Assembly (NCBI RefSeq): GCF_001544495.1
Contig: NZ_FCNZ02000002.1
Span: forward strand, 124,001-188,000
DNA length: 64,000 nucleotides
Direction of reading: 5' to 3'
Origin: Caballeronia telluris
GTDB lineage: Bacteria; Pseudomonadota; Gammaproteobacteria; Burkholderiales; Burkholderiaceae
Under the pieces are notes generated by a model. That model worked only from the letters and a program-made list of their open reading frames with translations. It searched no databases and was not told the DNA's origin. The position numbers and the translations under genes were made by a program. How positions within the stretch are numbered: the first letter of the stretch is position 1; every line of letters begins with the position of its first letter. This document shows, in pieces, positions 50,021 through 60,881 of this stretch.

Positions 50021-50851
50021 ATGAACAAGAGTGAGAATCGACCGGTCGGTCGGGAAAAGCCGAGGGAAAAGGACGGCGAAGAGGTCACCGCACTCGCTCG
50101 CGGACTGGACGTCCTGCGCCGGATCGCCGCTGCCGACGCGCCCGTCAGCAATCGCGAACTGACCGAACTGACCGGCATCCCGAAGCCGACCGTCTCGCGC
50201 ATCACCGCGACGCTCGTCAGCGCCGGGCTCCTGTTCCGTCTGCCGGACAGCGAGCGCTTCGTGCTGACGGCGTCGGTGCTGGAACTGAGCAACGGTTTTC
50301 TGCGCAACTTCGACATCCGCGCCCGCGCGCGTCCTTTCCTGATCGACCTCGCCGAACTGACGGGCCTGAGCGTGCATCTCGCGGTGCGCGACCGGCTGGA
50401 GATGGTCGTGATCGACGCGATCCGGCCGCGCTCCGCCGTTCTCGTCTCGCGGCTCGACGTGGGCGGTCGCATGGACCTGTGCCGGACCGCCGTCGGCCGC
50501 GCATATCTGGCGGTGCTGCCGCAGTCCGAGCGGCAGACGCTGATCGCGAGCGTGCAGACCGCTTCCGGCGACGACTGGCCGGCCGTCGCGGGCGGCTTGC
50601 AGTCCGGACTCGACGACATGCGGCGTCTCGGTTTCGCGATCTCGACGGGCGAATGGCATCACGGCCTGAACGCCGTCGCGGCCGGCTTCACCGGGCCGTC
50701 CGACCAGCGCTACGCGGTCAATTGCGGCGGCGCCGCGCACCAGTGTCCGCGCGAGACGCTGATCGAAAGCGTCGCGCCGGCGCTGCTCGACTGCATCGCG
50801 AAGATCGTCGACGAGATCGGCGGCGCGCCGACCGCGCAGATCGGCGACTAG
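50021..50851 (+). CDS. IclR-family transcriptional regulator
   Basis: A 276-residue regulator with an N-terminal winged HTH (ALARGLDVLRRIAAADAP, then NRELTELTGIPKPTVSRITATL as reading helices) and a C-terminal IclR effector domain (ARPFLIDLAELTGLSVHLA, CRTAVGRAYLAVLP, GLNAVAAGF). The ligand-binding Cys-rich end (VNCGGAAHQCPRE) fits. It lies downstream of the ABC importer on the same strand and is its likely regulator, but a 430-base gap separates them. The ribosome binding site is weak. Confidence 0.9.
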   Translation: MNKSENRPVGREKPREKDGEEVTALARGLDVLRRIAAADAPVSNRELTELTGIPKPTVSRITATLVSAGLLFRLPDSERFVLTASVLELSNGFLRNFDIRARARPFLIDLAELTGLSVHLAVRDRLEMVVIDAIRPRSAVLVSRLDVGGRMDLCRTAVGRAYLAVLPQSERQTLIASVQTASGDDWPAVAGGLQSGLDDMRRLGFAISTGEWHHGLNAVAAGFTGPSDQRYAVNCGGAAHQCPRETLIESVAPALLDCIAKIVDEIGGAPTAQIGD

Positions 50852-51205
50852 GCAACGCCGGCCGTCTCGCCCGCCGGCTGCAACGCGCCGTGGCCGGCCC
50901 GCGCCGCTCCCGCACGCGATGTAACACTCGTAATCAACAGAAAGAAAGATAGCTGGACTGTTACGAAGCGCGGGACGTAGCATCATGCTTCGCGCGCACC
51001 GGGCCCTGCTTTCAAAGCTTTCCAGAGAACCGTCCCGGGCGCATCCGGGGTTCACCACGATTGGCTCGCCCGAGGCTCGCCGGCGCCTTGCGTCCGCGAG
51101 CCCGAGCCGCCCCTCCCGCAGACCGGCGCGCGAATAATCCAGCACGCACCGGGCATCGAATTTCGCTTCAACGCCAGTCACCGAATTACGCCAAGCCACC
51201 GAACG
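50852..51205 (+). other. Promoter region of the mdtABC operon
   Basis: No gene is supported. A 6-bp inverted repeat GTAACA/TGTTAC (50921-50926 and 50959-50964) with an A-rich centre may be a regulator site for the efflux operon. No clear -35/-10 pair is seen nearby. Confidence 0.35.
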
Positions 51206-52576
51206 ATGGACGACCAGAAAAACTCTCCGACGCCCCCGCAGACCGACTCCCCGATCTCTCCCACCGCTGTCCGTCCCGCCCGGCGCCGCCGTTTCGGGTG
51301 GCTCGTCGTGGCACTCCTGATCATCGCCGGGGCGATCGCGTGGTGGCATCCGTGGAGCCGCAACGACGCGTCGAATGCGCAGCAGGCCGGCTCGCCGGCG
51401 GGCGGCCGGCGTGGCGGCACGGGGCTCGCCAACCAGCCGCAGCCGGTGCACGTGGCGACGGTCGTGCAAGGGGAAATGCCCGTCGTCATCAATTCGCTCG
51501 GCACGGTGACGCCGCTTGCGAACGTCACGGTCAAGACGCAACTGAACGGCACGCTGATGGACGTCGCGTTCCAGGAAGGCCAGATGGTCAAGAAGGGCGA
51601 CCTGCTCGCGCAGATCGACCCGCGTCCCTATGAAATCTCGCTGCGCAACGCGCAGGGCACGCTCGCGAAAGACCAGGCGCTCTTGCAGACCGCGCGGCTC
51701 GACTTGCAGCGCTATCAGACGCTGCTGTCGCAGGATTCCATCGCCAAGCAGCAGGTGGACACGCAGGCCTCGCTCGTCAAGCAGTACGAAGGCGCGGTGA
51801 AGTCGGATCAGGCGAACGTCGATACCTACAAGCTCGATCTCACCTACGCGCGCATCACGGCCCCGGTGTCGGGGCGCGTCGGTTTGCGGCAGGTCGATCC
51901 GGGCAACTACGTGACGACCGGCGACACCAACGGTGTCGTCGTGATCACCCAGTTGCAGCCGATCAGCGTCATCTTCACGACCTCGGAAGACAACCTGCTG
52001 GCGATCATGAAGCCGATGCGCGCGGGCGCGAAGATGTCCGTGACCGCCTACGACCGCGCCAACACGACCGCGCTCGAAGCCGGTTATCTCGAAACGGTCG
52101 ACAACCAGATCGACACCACGACCGGCACCGTCAAGTTGCGCGCGACCTTCCCGAACAAGGAGAACATGCTGTTCCCGAACCAGTTCGTGAACACCAAACT
52201 GCTCGTCGACGTGATCAGGAACGCGACCATCGTGCCGACTTCGGCGGTGCTCAACGGTTCGTCGGGCGCGTTCGTCTACGTGGTGAAGCCGGACAACACG
52301 GTGACCGTGCGCACGGTGAAAACCGGTCCGGTCGACGGCGAGCGCACCAGCATCAAGAGCGGCCTGCAGGTCGGCGAGCGCGTGGTGATCGACGGTTCGG
52401 ACCGCCTGAAGGAAGGCGCGAAGATCACGATTCCCGCCGACAAGGCGAAGGGTGCTCTGGGTGCTTCGGGTGCTTCGGCCGCTTCCGGCGCATCGGCGGC
52501 GACGGCCGCCAGCGCGGCGTCCGGCGCTTCGGGCGCGCATCACGGCGGGCGTCATCGCCAGCAGCAGCCGCAATGA
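51206..52576 (+). CDS. mdtA: RND efflux periplasmic adaptor (MdtA-like)
   Basis: Membrane-fusion protein of 456 residues that links the RND pump to an outer-membrane channel. An N-terminal anchor helix (FGWLVVALLIIAGAIAWW) is followed by the lipoyl half-motifs, an alpha-helical hairpin (residues about 155-215) and beta-barrel domains with NVTVKTQLNGTLMDVAFQEG and TYARITAPVSGRVGLRQ. The last 40 residues are a low-complexity tail rich in Ala, Ser and Gly ending HHGGRHRQQQPQ. No ribosome binding site is obvious. It starts the three-gene mdtABC operon. Confidence 0.9.
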   Translation: MDDQKNSPTPPQTDSPISPTAVRPARRRRFGWLVVALLIIAGAIAWWHPWSRNDASNAQQAGSPAGGRRGGTGLANQPQPVHVATVVQGEMPVVINSLGTVTPLANVTVKTQLNGTLMDVAFQEGQMVKKGDLLAQIDPRPYEISLRNAQGTLAKDQALLQTARLDLQRYQTLLSQDSIAKQQVDTQASLVKQYEGAVKSDQANVDTYKLDLTYARITAPVSGRVGLRQVDPGNYVTTGDTNGVVVITQLQPISVIFTTSEDNLLAIMKPMRAGAKMSVTAYDRANTTALEAGYLETVDNQIDTTTGTVKLRATFPNKENMLFPNQFVNTKLLVDVIRNATIVPTSAVLNGSSGAFVYVVKPDNTVTVRTVKTGPVDGERTSIKSGLQVGERVVIDGSDRLKEGAKITIPADKAKGALGASGASAASGASAATAASAASGASGAHHGGRHRQQQPQ

Positions 52577-52595
52577 CCGCCGGACGACGTAAAGC

Positions 52596-55500
52596 ATGAA
52601 CCCATCACGTCTATTCATCCTGCGCCCGGTCGGCACGGCGCTCCTGATGGCGGCGATCATGCTGGTCGGCCTGGTCGCGTTGCGCTTTTTGCCGCTCTCC
52701 GCCCTGCCCGCCGTCGATTACCCGACCATCCAGGTCCAGACCTTCTACCCGGGCGCGTCGCCGGACGTGATGACGTCGTCGGTCACCGCGCCGCTCGAAA
52801 AGCAGTTCGGGCAGATGGCGAGCCTGAACCAGATGTCGTCGCAGAGTTCGGCGGGCGCGTCGGTCATCACGCTGCAATTCAGCCTCGACCTGCCGCTCGA
52901 CATCGCCGAGCAGGAAGTGCAGGCCGCGATCAACGCGGCGGGCAACCTGCTGCCGTCCGATCTGCCCGCGCCGCCGATCTACGCGAAGGTGAACCCCGCC
53001 GACGCCCCGATCCTCACGCTCGCGATCAGCTCGAAGACGCTCCCGCTCACGCAAGTGCAGGATCTCGCCGACACGCGCCTCGCGCAGAAGATCTCGCAGG
53101 TGGCGGGCGTCGGCCTCGTGTCGGTGAGCGGCGGCAACCGCCCCGCCGTGCGGATTCAGGCGAACACACGCGCGCTCGCCTCCTACGGCCTGAACATCGA
53201 CGACCTGCGCACCACGATTTCCAACCTGAACGTCAACACGCCGAAGGGCAATTTCGACGGCCCGAGCCGCGCGTACACGATCAACGCGAACGACCAGTTG
53301 ACCGACGCGAAGGCGTATCAGAGCGCGGTGGTCGCGTACAAGAACGGGCGGCCGGTGATGCTGACCGACGTCGCGACGATCGTCGAAGGGCCGGAGAACA
53401 CGAAGCTCGGCGCGTGGGTCGATTCCACGCCCGCGATCATCCTGAACGTGCAGCGCCAGCCGGGCGCGAACGTCATCCAGGTGGTCGACGGCATCAAGAA
53501 GCTGCTGCCGCAGTTGCAGGCGTCGCTGCCGGCCGCGCTCGACGTGCGCATCGTCACCGACCGCACCACGACGATCCGCGCCTCCGTGCGCGACGTGCAG
53601 TTCGAACTCGCGCTCTCGGTCGTGCTGGTCGTGCTCGTCATCTATCTCTTCCTCGCGAACGTCTGGGCGACGCTGATTCCGAGTCTCTCGGTGCCGCTCT
53701 CGCTCGTCGGCACGCTCGCGATCATGTATTTGTGCGGCTTCTCGCTCGACAACCTCTCGCTGATGGCGTTGACCATCGCGACCGGTTTCGTCGTCGACGA
53801 CGCCATCGTGATGATCGAGAACATCGCGCGCTACGTCGAGGAAGGCGATCCGCCGCTCGAAGCGGCGCTCAAGGGTTCGCGGCAGATCGGCTTTACGATC
53901 ATTTCGCTCACCGTTTCGCTCATCGCCGTGCTGATTCCGCTGCTCTTCATGGGCGATGTCGTCGGGCGGCTGTTCCATGAGTTCGCGATCACGCTCGCCG
54001 TCACCATCGTGATCTCGGCAATCGTCTCGCTCACGCTCGTGCCGATGCTGTGCGCGAAGCTGTTGCGCCACACGCCGCCGAAGGAAAGCAAGCGCTTCGA
54101 GGCGCGCGCGCACCAGTTCATCGACTACGTGATCGGGCGCTACGCCGTCGCGCTCACGTGGGTGCTCGACCGCCAGCGCGCGACGCTTTTCGTCGCCTTC
54201 CTCACGCTCGTGTTCACGGCGCTCCTCTATATCGTGATCCCGAAGGGCTTCTTTCCCACGCAGGACACGGGCGTGATCCAGGCGATCACGCAGGCGCCGC
54301 AGGCGGCGTCGTATCAGGCGGTGGCCGAGCAACAGCAGGCGCTCGCCGCGCAGGTGCTGAAGAATCCGGATGTGGAGAGCCTGACGTCGTTCATCGGCGT
54401 GGACGGCACGAACATCACGCTGAACAGCGGCCGGATGCTCATCAACCTGAAGCCGCGCGACGACCGCAGCAACACGTCGAGCGACGTCATCCGCACGCTG
54501 CAGAACGACGTCGCGAACATTCCCGGCATCCGGCTCTACATGCAGCCGGTGCAGGACCTGACGATCGACTCCACCGTCAGCCCGACGCAATACCAGTTCA
54601 TGCTGACCGACCCGAACGCGACGGAATTCGCGCAATGGGTGCCGAAGCTCGTCGAGCGTCTGCAGCATTCGCCGGAACTCGCCGATGTCGCGACGGACTT
54701 GCAGGAGAACGGCCAGTCGGTGTACGTGGAGATCGACCGGGCGACGGCCGCGCGCTTCGGCATCACGCCCGCCACCGTCGACAACGCGCTCTACGACGCG
54801 TTCGGCCAGCGCATCATCTCGACGATCTTCACGCAGTCGAACCAGTATCGCGTGATTCTGGAAGCCGAGCCAACCGATGCGCACTACAGCGAGACGTTGA
54901 GCGGCATCTATTTGCCCTCCTCCACCGCGTCGGGCGGACAAGTGCCGCTCTCGGCCATCGCGAAGTTCCACGAGCGCGCCGCGCCGCTGCTCGTCACGCA
55001 CCTCGGCCAGTTCCCGGCGACGACCGTTTCCTTCAACCTCGCGCCCGGCGCGTCGCTCGGCGCCGCCGTCAAGGCGATCGAAGCGGCGAAGGCGGAGATC
55101 GGTTTGCCGCCGTCTTTCCAGATCCGCTATCAGGGCGCGGCGCTCGCGTTCCAGGCATCGCTGTCGAACGAACTGTTCCTGATCCTAGCCGCCATCGTCA
55201 CGATGTATATCGTGCTCGGCGTGCTGTACGAGAGCTTCATCCATCCGATCACGATCCTCTCGACGCTGCCCTCCGCGGGCGTCGGCGCGCTGCTTTCGCT
55301 GATGATCACCGGGCACGATCTGGACATCATCGGGATCATCGGCATCGTGCTGTTGATCGGCATCGTGAAGAAGAACGCGATCATGATGATCGACTTCGCG
55401 CTCGAAGCCGAGCGCGAGGAAGGCAAGTCGCCGCGCGACGCGATCTTCCAGGCGTGCCTGTTGCGCTTCCGCCCGATCCTGATGACCACGCTGGCGGCGC

Positions 55501-55724
55501 TCCTCGGCGCCTTGCCGCTGATGATCGGCTGGGGCGCCGGGTCCGAACTGCGTCATCCGCTCGGCATCGCGATCGTCGGCGGGCTGATCGTGTCGCAATT
55601 GCTCACGCTCTTCACGACGCCCGTGATCTACCTCGGCTTCGATTCGCTCGGCCGCAGGCTGCGCGCGCGGTTCAATCGCGGTACGCCACCCCGGCCGCCG
55701 CGCCCGGTCAGCGAAGCGGAGTGA
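52596..55724 (+). CDS. mdtB: RND efflux pump subunit (MdtB-like)
   Basis: Inner-membrane RND transporter of 1042 residues, 12 helices with two large periplasmic loops. It starts [20 protein letters not shown] and has the HAE1 stretches [24 protein letters not shown], with the proton-relay Asp pair in VVDDAIV, and [11 protein letters not shown] at the start of the second half. It pairs with MdtC as a heteromeric pump; the family exports bile salts, novobiocin and similar drugs. It begins 20 bases after mdtA and ends 5 bases before mdtC. Confidence 0.93.
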   Translation: MNPSRLFILRPVGTALLMAAIMLVGLVALRFLPLSALPAVDYPTIQVQTFYPGASPDVMTSSVTAPLEKQFGQMASLNQMSSQSSAGASVITLQFSLDLPLDIAEQEVQAAINAAGNLLPSDLPAPPIYAKVNPADAPILTLAISSKTLPLTQVQDLADTRLAQKISQVAGVGLVSVSGGNRPAVRIQANTRALASYGLNIDDLRTTISNLNVNTPKGNFDGPSRAYTINANDQLTDAKAYQSAVVAYKNGRPVMLTDVATIVEGPENTKLGAWVDSTPAIILNVQRQPGANVIQVVDGIKKLLPQLQASLPAALDVRIVTDRTTTIRASVRDVQFELALSVVLVVLVIYLFLANVWATLIPSLSVPLSLVGTLAIMYLCGFSLDNLSLMALTIATGFVVDDAIVMIENIARYVEEGDPPLEAALKGSRQIGFTIISLTVSLIAVLIPLLFMGDVVGRLFHEFAITLAVTIVISAIVSLTLVPMLCAKLLRHTPPKESKRFEARAHQFIDYVIGRYAVALTWVLDRQRATLFVAFLTLVFTALLYIVIPKGFFPTQDTGVIQAITQAPQAASYQAVAEQQQALAAQVLKNPDVESLTSFIGVDGTNITLNSGRMLINLKPRDDRSNTSSDVIRTLQNDVANIPGIRLYMQPVQDLTIDSTVSPTQYQFMLTDPNATEFAQWVPKLVERLQHSPELADVATDLQENGQSVYVEIDRATAARFGITPATVDNALYDAFGQRIISTIFTQSNQYRVILEAEPTDAHYSETLSGIYLPSSTASGGQVPLSAIAKFHERAAPLLVTHLGQFPATTVSFNLAPGASLGAAVKAIEAAKAEIGLPPSFQIRYQGAALAFQASLSNELFLILAAIVTMYIVLGVLYESFIHPITILSTLPSAGVGALLSLMITGHDLDIIGIIGIVLLIGIVKKNAIMMIDFALEAEREEGKSPRDAIFQACLLRFRPILMTTLAALLGALPLMIGWGAGSELRHPLGIAIVGGLIVSQLLTLFTTPVIYLGFDSLGRRLRARFNRGTPPRPPRPVSEAE

Positions 55725-55728
55725 CGCG

Positions 55729-58700
55729 ATGAACCTCTCGCGCCCCTTCATCGACCGGCCCGTCGCGACAACCTTGCTCGCGATCGGCGTCGCGCTCGCC
55801 GGCATGTTCGCGTTCGCCAAGTTGCCGGTGGCGCCGTTGCCGCAAGTCGACTTCCCGACCATCTCCGTGCAGGCGAGCCTGCCGGGCGCGAGTCCGGAGA
55901 CGGTGGCGACCAGCGTGGCGAGTCCGCTGGAACGCCATCTCGGATCGATTGCCGACGTGACCGAAATGACGTCGATGAGTTCGGTCGGCAGCACGCGCAT
56001 CACGCTGCAATTCGGCCTGAACCGCGACATCGATGGCGCCGCGCGCGACGTGCAGGCCGCGATCAACGCGGCGCGCGCCGATTTGCCGGCGTCGCTGAAA
56101 AGCAATCCGACGTATCACAAGGTCAATCCCGCCGACGCGCCGATCCTCGTGCTCGCGCTCTCGTCGCCGACGCGCACCGCCGGCTCGCTCTACGATTCCG
56201 CCGCGACCGTCTTGCAGCAGACGCTTTCGACCGTGCCGGGCGTCGGCGAAGTCGATGTGAGCGGCTCGGCGAATCCGGCCGTGCGCGTCGAACTGGAACC
56301 GGGCGCGCTCTTTCACTACGGCATCGGGCTGGAAGACGTGCGCGCGGCGCTCGCATCGGCGAACGCGAACAGCCCGAAGGGCGCGATCGAGTTCAAGGGC
56401 AACCGCTTCCAGCTCTACACGAACGACCAGGCGAGCAAGGCCTCGCAGTATCGCGATCTGGTGGTCGCGTACCGCAACGGCTCGGCGGTGAAGCTCTCGG
56501 ACGTGGGCGAAGTCGTCGATTCGGTCGAGGACCTGCGCAACCTCGGCCTCATCAACAACAAGCGCGCGGTGCTCGTGATTCTCTACCGGCAGCCGGGCGC
56601 GAACATCATCGAAACCATCGACCGCGTGAAGTCGATGCTGCCGCAATTGCAGGCGGCGCTTCCCGCCGACGTCGAGATCACGCCGACCGCCGACCGTTCG
56701 ACCACGATCCGCGCGTCGCTGCACGACACCGAACTCACGCTCGTTGTCGCGGTGGCGCTCGTCGTGATGGTCGTGTTCCTGTTCCTGCGCAACTGGCGCG
56801 CGACGCTCATTCCGAGCGTCGCCGTGCCGATCTCGATCATCGGCACCTTCGCGGCGATGTACTTGCTCGGCTTCTCGCTCGACAACCTCTCGCTGATGGC
56901 GCTGACCATCGCGACCGGCTTCGTCGTCGACGACGCGATTGTCGTGCTCGAAAACATCCAGCGGCACATCGAGAACGGCGTGCCGCGCATGAAGGCCGCG
57001 ATACTGGGCGCGCGCGAAGTGGGCTTCACGGTGCTGTCGATCAGCGTGTCGCTCGTCGCCGTGTTCCTGCCGATCCTCCTGATGGGCGGCATCGTCGGGC
57101 GGCTCTTTCGCGAGTTCGCGCTCACGCTGTCGCTTGCGATCGGCGTGTCGCTCGTCGTCTCGCTGACCGTCACGCCGATGATGTGCTCGCGTCTCTTGCG
57201 CGAGCCGCACGAAAGGAAGGAAGAAGGCCGCGTCGCGCGCTGGCTGGAACGCCAGTTCGACCGCATGCAGCGCGGCTACGCGCGCACGCTCGGCTGGGCG
57301 CTCGCGCATCCGCGGCTGATTCTCTGCGTGCTGCTCGCCACCATTGGCCTGAACGTCTATCTCTACATCATCGTGCCGAAGGGCTTTTTCCCGCAGCAGG
57401 ACACGGGGCGGATCGTCGGCGGCATTCAGGCGGACCAGAGCACGTCCTTCCAGGCGATGAAGGGCAAATTCTCCGAGATGATGCATATCGTCGAGGCCGA
57501 TCCGGCCGTCGACAGCGTCGCGGGCTTCACGGGCGGCCGGCAGGCCAATTCGGGCTTCATGTTCATTTCGCTCAAACCGAAGAGCGTGCGCAAGGTGTCG
57601 GCGGACCAGGTGATCCAGCGCCTGAGGAAGCCGCTCGCGGATGTCGCGGGCGCGCGCACGTTCTTGCAGGCGGTGCAGGATATTCGTGTCGGCGGCCGGC
57701 AGTCGAACGCGCAATATCAGTTCACCCTGCTCTCCGACAGCACCGCCGATCTTTACAAATGGACGCCGCTTCTGACCGAGGCGCTGCAAAAGCTCCCCGG
57801 TCTCGCCGACGTCAACTCCGACCAGCAGCAAGGCGGCCTTGAAGCAATGGTGACGTTCGACCGCGCCACGGCCGCGCGCTTCAACATCAAGCCCGCGCAG
57901 ATCGACAACACGCTCTACGACGCGTTCGGCCAGCGCCAGGTTTCGACGATCTACAACGCGCTCTCGCAGTATCACGTCGTGATGGAACTCGCGCCGAAGT
58001 ACTGGCAGGACCCGGAGATGCTCAAGCAGTTGTACATCAGCACGTCGGGGGGCACCGCGAGCGGCGCCGCATCGACCAATTCGACCACCACGTCCATCGC
58101 CTCCGCGACGTCCAGCGCGGCGACCGGCGGCGCAACCGATACCGCGACGCAACTCTCGCTCGCCTCCGTGCGCAACTCGGCGACCAACGCGATCGCGTCG
58201 AGCGGCAAGTCGGGGTCGTCCTCGGGCGCGGCGGTGTCGACGTCGAAGGAAACGATGATCCCGCTTTCGGCCATCGCGAAGTTCGGGCCGGGCAACACGC
58301 CGCTTTCGGTAAATCACCAGAGCCAGTTCGTCGCCTCGACAATCTCGTTCAACCTGTCGCCCGGCAAGTCGCTGTCCGAGGCGACCGCGTCGATCTATCA
58401 GGCGATGGCGGAGATCGGCATGCCGGCCACGATCCACGGCAGTTTTCAGGGCACGGCGCAGGCGTTTCAGCAGTCGATGAACGACCAGCCGCTCCTGATT
58501 CTCGCCGCGCTCGCGGCGGTCTACATCGTGCTCGGCATCCTGTACGAGAGCTACATCCATCCGATCACGATTCTCTCGACGCTGCCTTCCGCCGGCATCG
58601 GCGCGCTGCTCGCGCTGCTGCTCTTCAAGACCGAGTTCAGCATCATCGCGCTGATCGCGGTGATCTTGCTGATCGGCATCGTGAAGAAGAACGCGATCAT

Positions 58701-59034
58701 GATGGTCGACTTCGCGATCGAGGCCGCGCGGCACGGCGCGACGAGTTCGCGCGGCGCGATCGAACAGGCGTGCCTGCTGCGTTTTCGTCCGATCATGATG
58801 ACGACGGCCGCCGCGCTGCTCGGCGCGCTGCCGCTCGCGTTCGGCACGGGCGAAGGCTCGGAGATGCGCGCGCCGCTCGGCATCGCGATCGTCGGCGGCC
58901 TGATCGTGAGCCAGATGCTCACGCTCTACACGACGCCCGTCGTCTATCTCTACATGGACCGTTTTCGCGTGCGCGGGGAAGCGCGCCGTGCGCGAAAGCG
59001 CGACGGGACGCGGCCGGCGGGCGCGACCGAGTAG
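55729..59034 (+). CDS. mdtC: RND efflux pump subunit (MdtC-like) with a Ser/Thr-rich insertion
   Basis: Second RND subunit, 1101 residues, starting [20 protein letters not shown] with the same core motifs ([28 protein letters not shown]). About 60 residues longer than usual because of a low-complexity insertion at residues about 770-842, rich in Ser, Thr, Ala and Gly (such as [18 protein letters not shown]), inside the second periplasmic loop. The operon ends here with no outer-membrane factor gene, so a channel must come from elsewhere. Short 5-base spacing to mdtB implies coupling. Confidence 0.93.
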   Translation: MNLSRPFIDRPVATTLLAIGVALAGMFAFAKLPVAPLPQVDFPTISVQASLPGASPETVATSVASPLERHLGSIADVTEMTSMSSVGSTRITLQFGLNRDIDGAARDVQAAINAARADLPASLKSNPTYHKVNPADAPILVLALSSPTRTAGSLYDSAATVLQQTLSTVPGVGEVDVSGSANPAVRVELEPGALFHYGIGLEDVRAALASANANSPKGAIEFKGNRFQLYTNDQASKASQYRDLVVAYRNGSAVKLSDVGEVVDSVEDLRNLGLINNKRAVLVILYRQPGANIIETIDRVKSMLPQLQAALPADVEITPTADRSTTIRASLHDTELTLVVAVALVVMVVFLFLRNWRATLIPSVAVPISIIGTFAAMYLLGFSLDNLSLMALTIATGFVVDDAIVVLENIQRHIENGVPRMKAAILGAREVGFTVLSISVSLVAVFLPILLMGGIVGRLFREFALTLSLAIGVSLVVSLTVTPMMCSRLLREPHERKEEGRVARWLERQFDRMQRGYARTLGWALAHPRLILCVLLATIGLNVYLYIIVPKGFFPQQDTGRIVGGIQADQSTSFQAMKGKFSEMMHIVEADPAVDSVAGFTGGRQANSGFMFISLKPKSVRKVSADQVIQRLRKPLADVAGARTFLQAVQDIRVGGRQSNAQYQFTLLSDSTADLYKWTPLLTEALQKLPGLADVNSDQQQGGLEAMVTFDRATAARFNIKPAQIDNTLYDAFGQRQVSTIYNALSQYHVVMELAPKYWQDPEMLKQLYISTSGGTASGAASTNSTTTSIASATSSAATGGATDTATQLSLASVRNSATNAIASSGKSGSSSGAAVSTSKETMIPLSAIAKFGPGNTPLSVNHQSQFVASTISFNLSPGKSLSEATASIYQAMAEIGMPATIHGSFQGTAQAFQQSMNDQPLLILAALAAVYIVLGILYESYIHPITILSTLPSAGIGALLALLLFKTEFSIIALIAVILLIGIVKKNAIMMVDFAIEAARHGATSSRGAIEQACLLRFRPIMMTTAAALLGALPLAFGTGEGSEMRAPLGIAIVGGLIVSQMLTLYTTPVVYLYMDRFRVRGEARRARKRDGTRPAGATE

Positions 59035-59118
59035 GCGCCCGTACCGTCACCGATGGCAGGATTCGCAAAAATCGCTTACGTTTAGGACCTGCCCTTCATT
59101 CGACGAGGAGCGATTCCG

Positions 59119-59787
59119 ATGAAAGTCCTGCTGATTGGCGCGCATGGCCGCACGGGCCGCCACATCGCGCGGCAGTTGCACGCTGAAGCCATTGCGTTCA
59201 AGGCGATGCTGCGCAAGTCGGCGCACAAATCGGAATTCGTCGCGCTGGGCGCCCAGATCGTGCTCGGCGATCTGACGGAAGACTTCTCCCACGCATTCGA
59301 CGACGTCACGCACGTGATCTATGCGGCGGGGTCGGCGGAAACGGAGGGCGTGAACGAGGAGCGGTCGATCGACCGCGACGCCGTCGAGCGCACCGCGGAT
59401 TACGCGAAACGTCGGCGCGTGCAGCAGCTCGTGGTGATCAGCGCGATTTCGGCTTACTGCCCGGCGGAGAATCCGCTCGCGCTCAGGCACTATTCGAGGA
59501 TGAAGCGCGAAAGCGACGAGTACGTGCAAAAGCGCGGCGTGCCGTATGTGATCCTGCGCCCGGGGCCTTTATCGGACGAAGCCGCCCGCGGGACGATCGC
59601 GCTTGCATCGGAACCATCGGCGGGCGCGGCGGCGGTGTCGCGCGAGGATGTGGCGCGCGTGGCCGTGGCATGCGTGACGCGCGGAGTGGAAGGTCGCGTC
59701 ATCGGCTTCGTCGGAGGGGATTTACCTATCGGCGATGTGCTCGACGAGCTGACTGGCGTTCGGGGCGTGTCGTTCAACACGGTTTGA
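59119..59787 (+). CDS. NAD(P)-binding protein (atypical SDR, YwnB-like)
   Basis: A 222-residue Rossmann-fold protein. The glycine motif GAHGRTGRHIARQL near the N-terminus binds NAD(P), GDLTED and YAAGSAE follow, and the usual SDR catalytic Tyr-Lys is altered to YSRMKRES. This fits the atypical SDR5 or NmrA-like group, whose members are reductases or sensors of redox state. GACGAGGAG upstream of ATG 59119 is a good ribosome binding site. It stands alone after mdtABC. Confidence 0.82.
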   Translation: MKVLLIGAHGRTGRHIARQLHAEAIAFKAMLRKSAHKSEFVALGAQIVLGDLTEDFSHAFDDVTHVIYAAGSAETEGVNEERSIDRDAVERTADYAKRRRVQQLVVISAISAYCPAENPLALRHYSRMKRESDEYVQKRGVPYVILRPGPLSDEAARGTIALASEPSAGAAAVSREDVARVAVACVTRGVEGRVIGFVGGDLPIGDVLDELTGVRGVSFNTV

Positions 59788-59847
59788 TATGGATGCGCGC
59801 TGGTCGAAGCCGGCTCGCGTAGATGTTTTACATTCTCCCGATTAAAA

Positions 59848-59887
59848 GTTCGGTATCGTCGAAAAGTTAGTCGAACCGATACCGAAC
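59848..59887. repeat. 11-bp perfect inverted repeat upstream of the orphan pair
   Basis: GTTCGGTATCG (59848-59858) and its exact complement CGATACCGAAC (59877-59887) flank an 18-base centre. The repeat starts a stretch of lower GC and lies 65-100 bases before the orphan gene. It may be an operator for that pair or a hairpin ending a transcript from the SDR gene, although no T run follows. Confidence 0.7.
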
Positions 59888-59951
59888 GCGCTCGTGATGT
59901 CACTCCGATAGCAGGCGTTCTGTACCCGCGAAACAAAATTCACCGGGCGGA

Positions 59952-60881
59952 ATGTCAATGCCGACAGAACTGAAAACGGACGCATGGCACCGCTACATGC
60001 TGTATCGAAGCGGCGAGCCTTACATGTCGTTCGAGTCCGAAGAGAAGCGAAAGACAACGGTCCAAGCGGGCAAGAGATTCACGGCATCGGCATATGCCGA
60101 TGTGTGGGCCACGGATGCCCAACTCGTCAAGCGCGTACGGACCTTCCTCAGAGAAAACTTCCACTGGCATGACCGGCTCGCCAGGAGCGGCACTGATCGC
60201 GACGTCGTGCAGACACTCATGAACATGGTGCACGGCGGCAGCGTCGTTGTGATTGCCGAAAGGCAGGCATACAGCGACGGCGGCATTGCATGCACGCCGA
60301 GCAATGCTGCCGCGACGTCGTTCTGGGGCGTCGAAGACTACGATCCGCCACGCTACGCGAGCGTGCAGGAACGCTACGCGGCACAGTTTGCGGAGTTGCA
60401 GGCCACCGAGACGCCGTGGGAAGAGATCGAGTCGAAGAACGACGGCATCAACCGGAAGTTCATGCACGCTGCGGTTCTCGTCGATCCGCTCGGTACACTG
60501 CCGGTATTCGCCAGAGCCGGTTGGATCAGCAAGTATGGTCTGCCCGAGCTTTCAAGTTGGGGACAAGACAACGACGCAGAAGGCGGCGATGGCGAACCAC
60601 GGGACGTCGATATCTTCAGCGACACCGGCGAAGGCTCGACACCTACGCCGCTCGGCGATGCGCAACCGTTCGAATTGGGCGATATCACACTGTCCGACGC
60701 AGTGAATCAGATAGCGGCTCGTGGCGTCGGTGGAGGGCAGGAAGCGGAGTGTTTCGCGCAATACGAATTCGAGCTTGAGCAATGCAATTTTCTAGGCGCA
60801 CTGTATAGCGACCCTCGCACCTATGCGCTTTGTCGGCAGCACGCGTTTATGAATTACCAAACATGTCGAGGCTACCCATGA
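59952..60881 (+). CDS. Orphan protein with a twin CX10C C-terminus, possible toxin or effector
   Basis: A 309-residue protein with no signal peptide or membrane helix. The N-terminal part is rich in aromatic residues (DAWHRYMLYRSGEPYMS), a middle part has HWHDRLARSGTDRDVVQTLM and IAERQAYSDGGIACTPS, and a low-complexity acidic linker (DNDAEGGDGEPRD) precedes the end. Cysteines at 267, 278, 294 and 305 form CX10C-X15-CX10C, likely two helices joined by two disulfides. As I recall, similar cysteine-patterned ends occur in proteins linked to polymorphic toxins and T6SS effectors; this is unconfirmed. It overlaps the next gene by ATGA. GC is clearly below that of its neighbours. Confidence 0.75.
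   Translation: MSMPTELKTDAWHRYMLYRSGEPYMSFESEEKRKTTVQAGKRFTASAYADVWATDAQLVKRVRTFLRENFHWHDRLARSGTDRDVVQTLMNMVHGGSVVVIAERQAYSDGGIACTPSNAAATSFWGVEDYDPPRYASVQERYAAQFAELQATETPWEEIESKNDGINRKFMHAAVLVDPLGTLPVFARAGWISKYGLPELSSWGQDNDAEGGDGEPRDVDIFSDTGEGSTPTPLGDAQPFELGDITLSDAVNQIAARGVGGGQEAECFAQYEFELEQCNFLGALYSDPRTYALCRQHAFMNYQTCRGYP

Noticed and set aside
49886-52660. 924-codon minus-strand open frame across the IclR and mdtA genes
   Set aside because: Antisense to two well supported genes and rich in Arg/His/Asp without structure.
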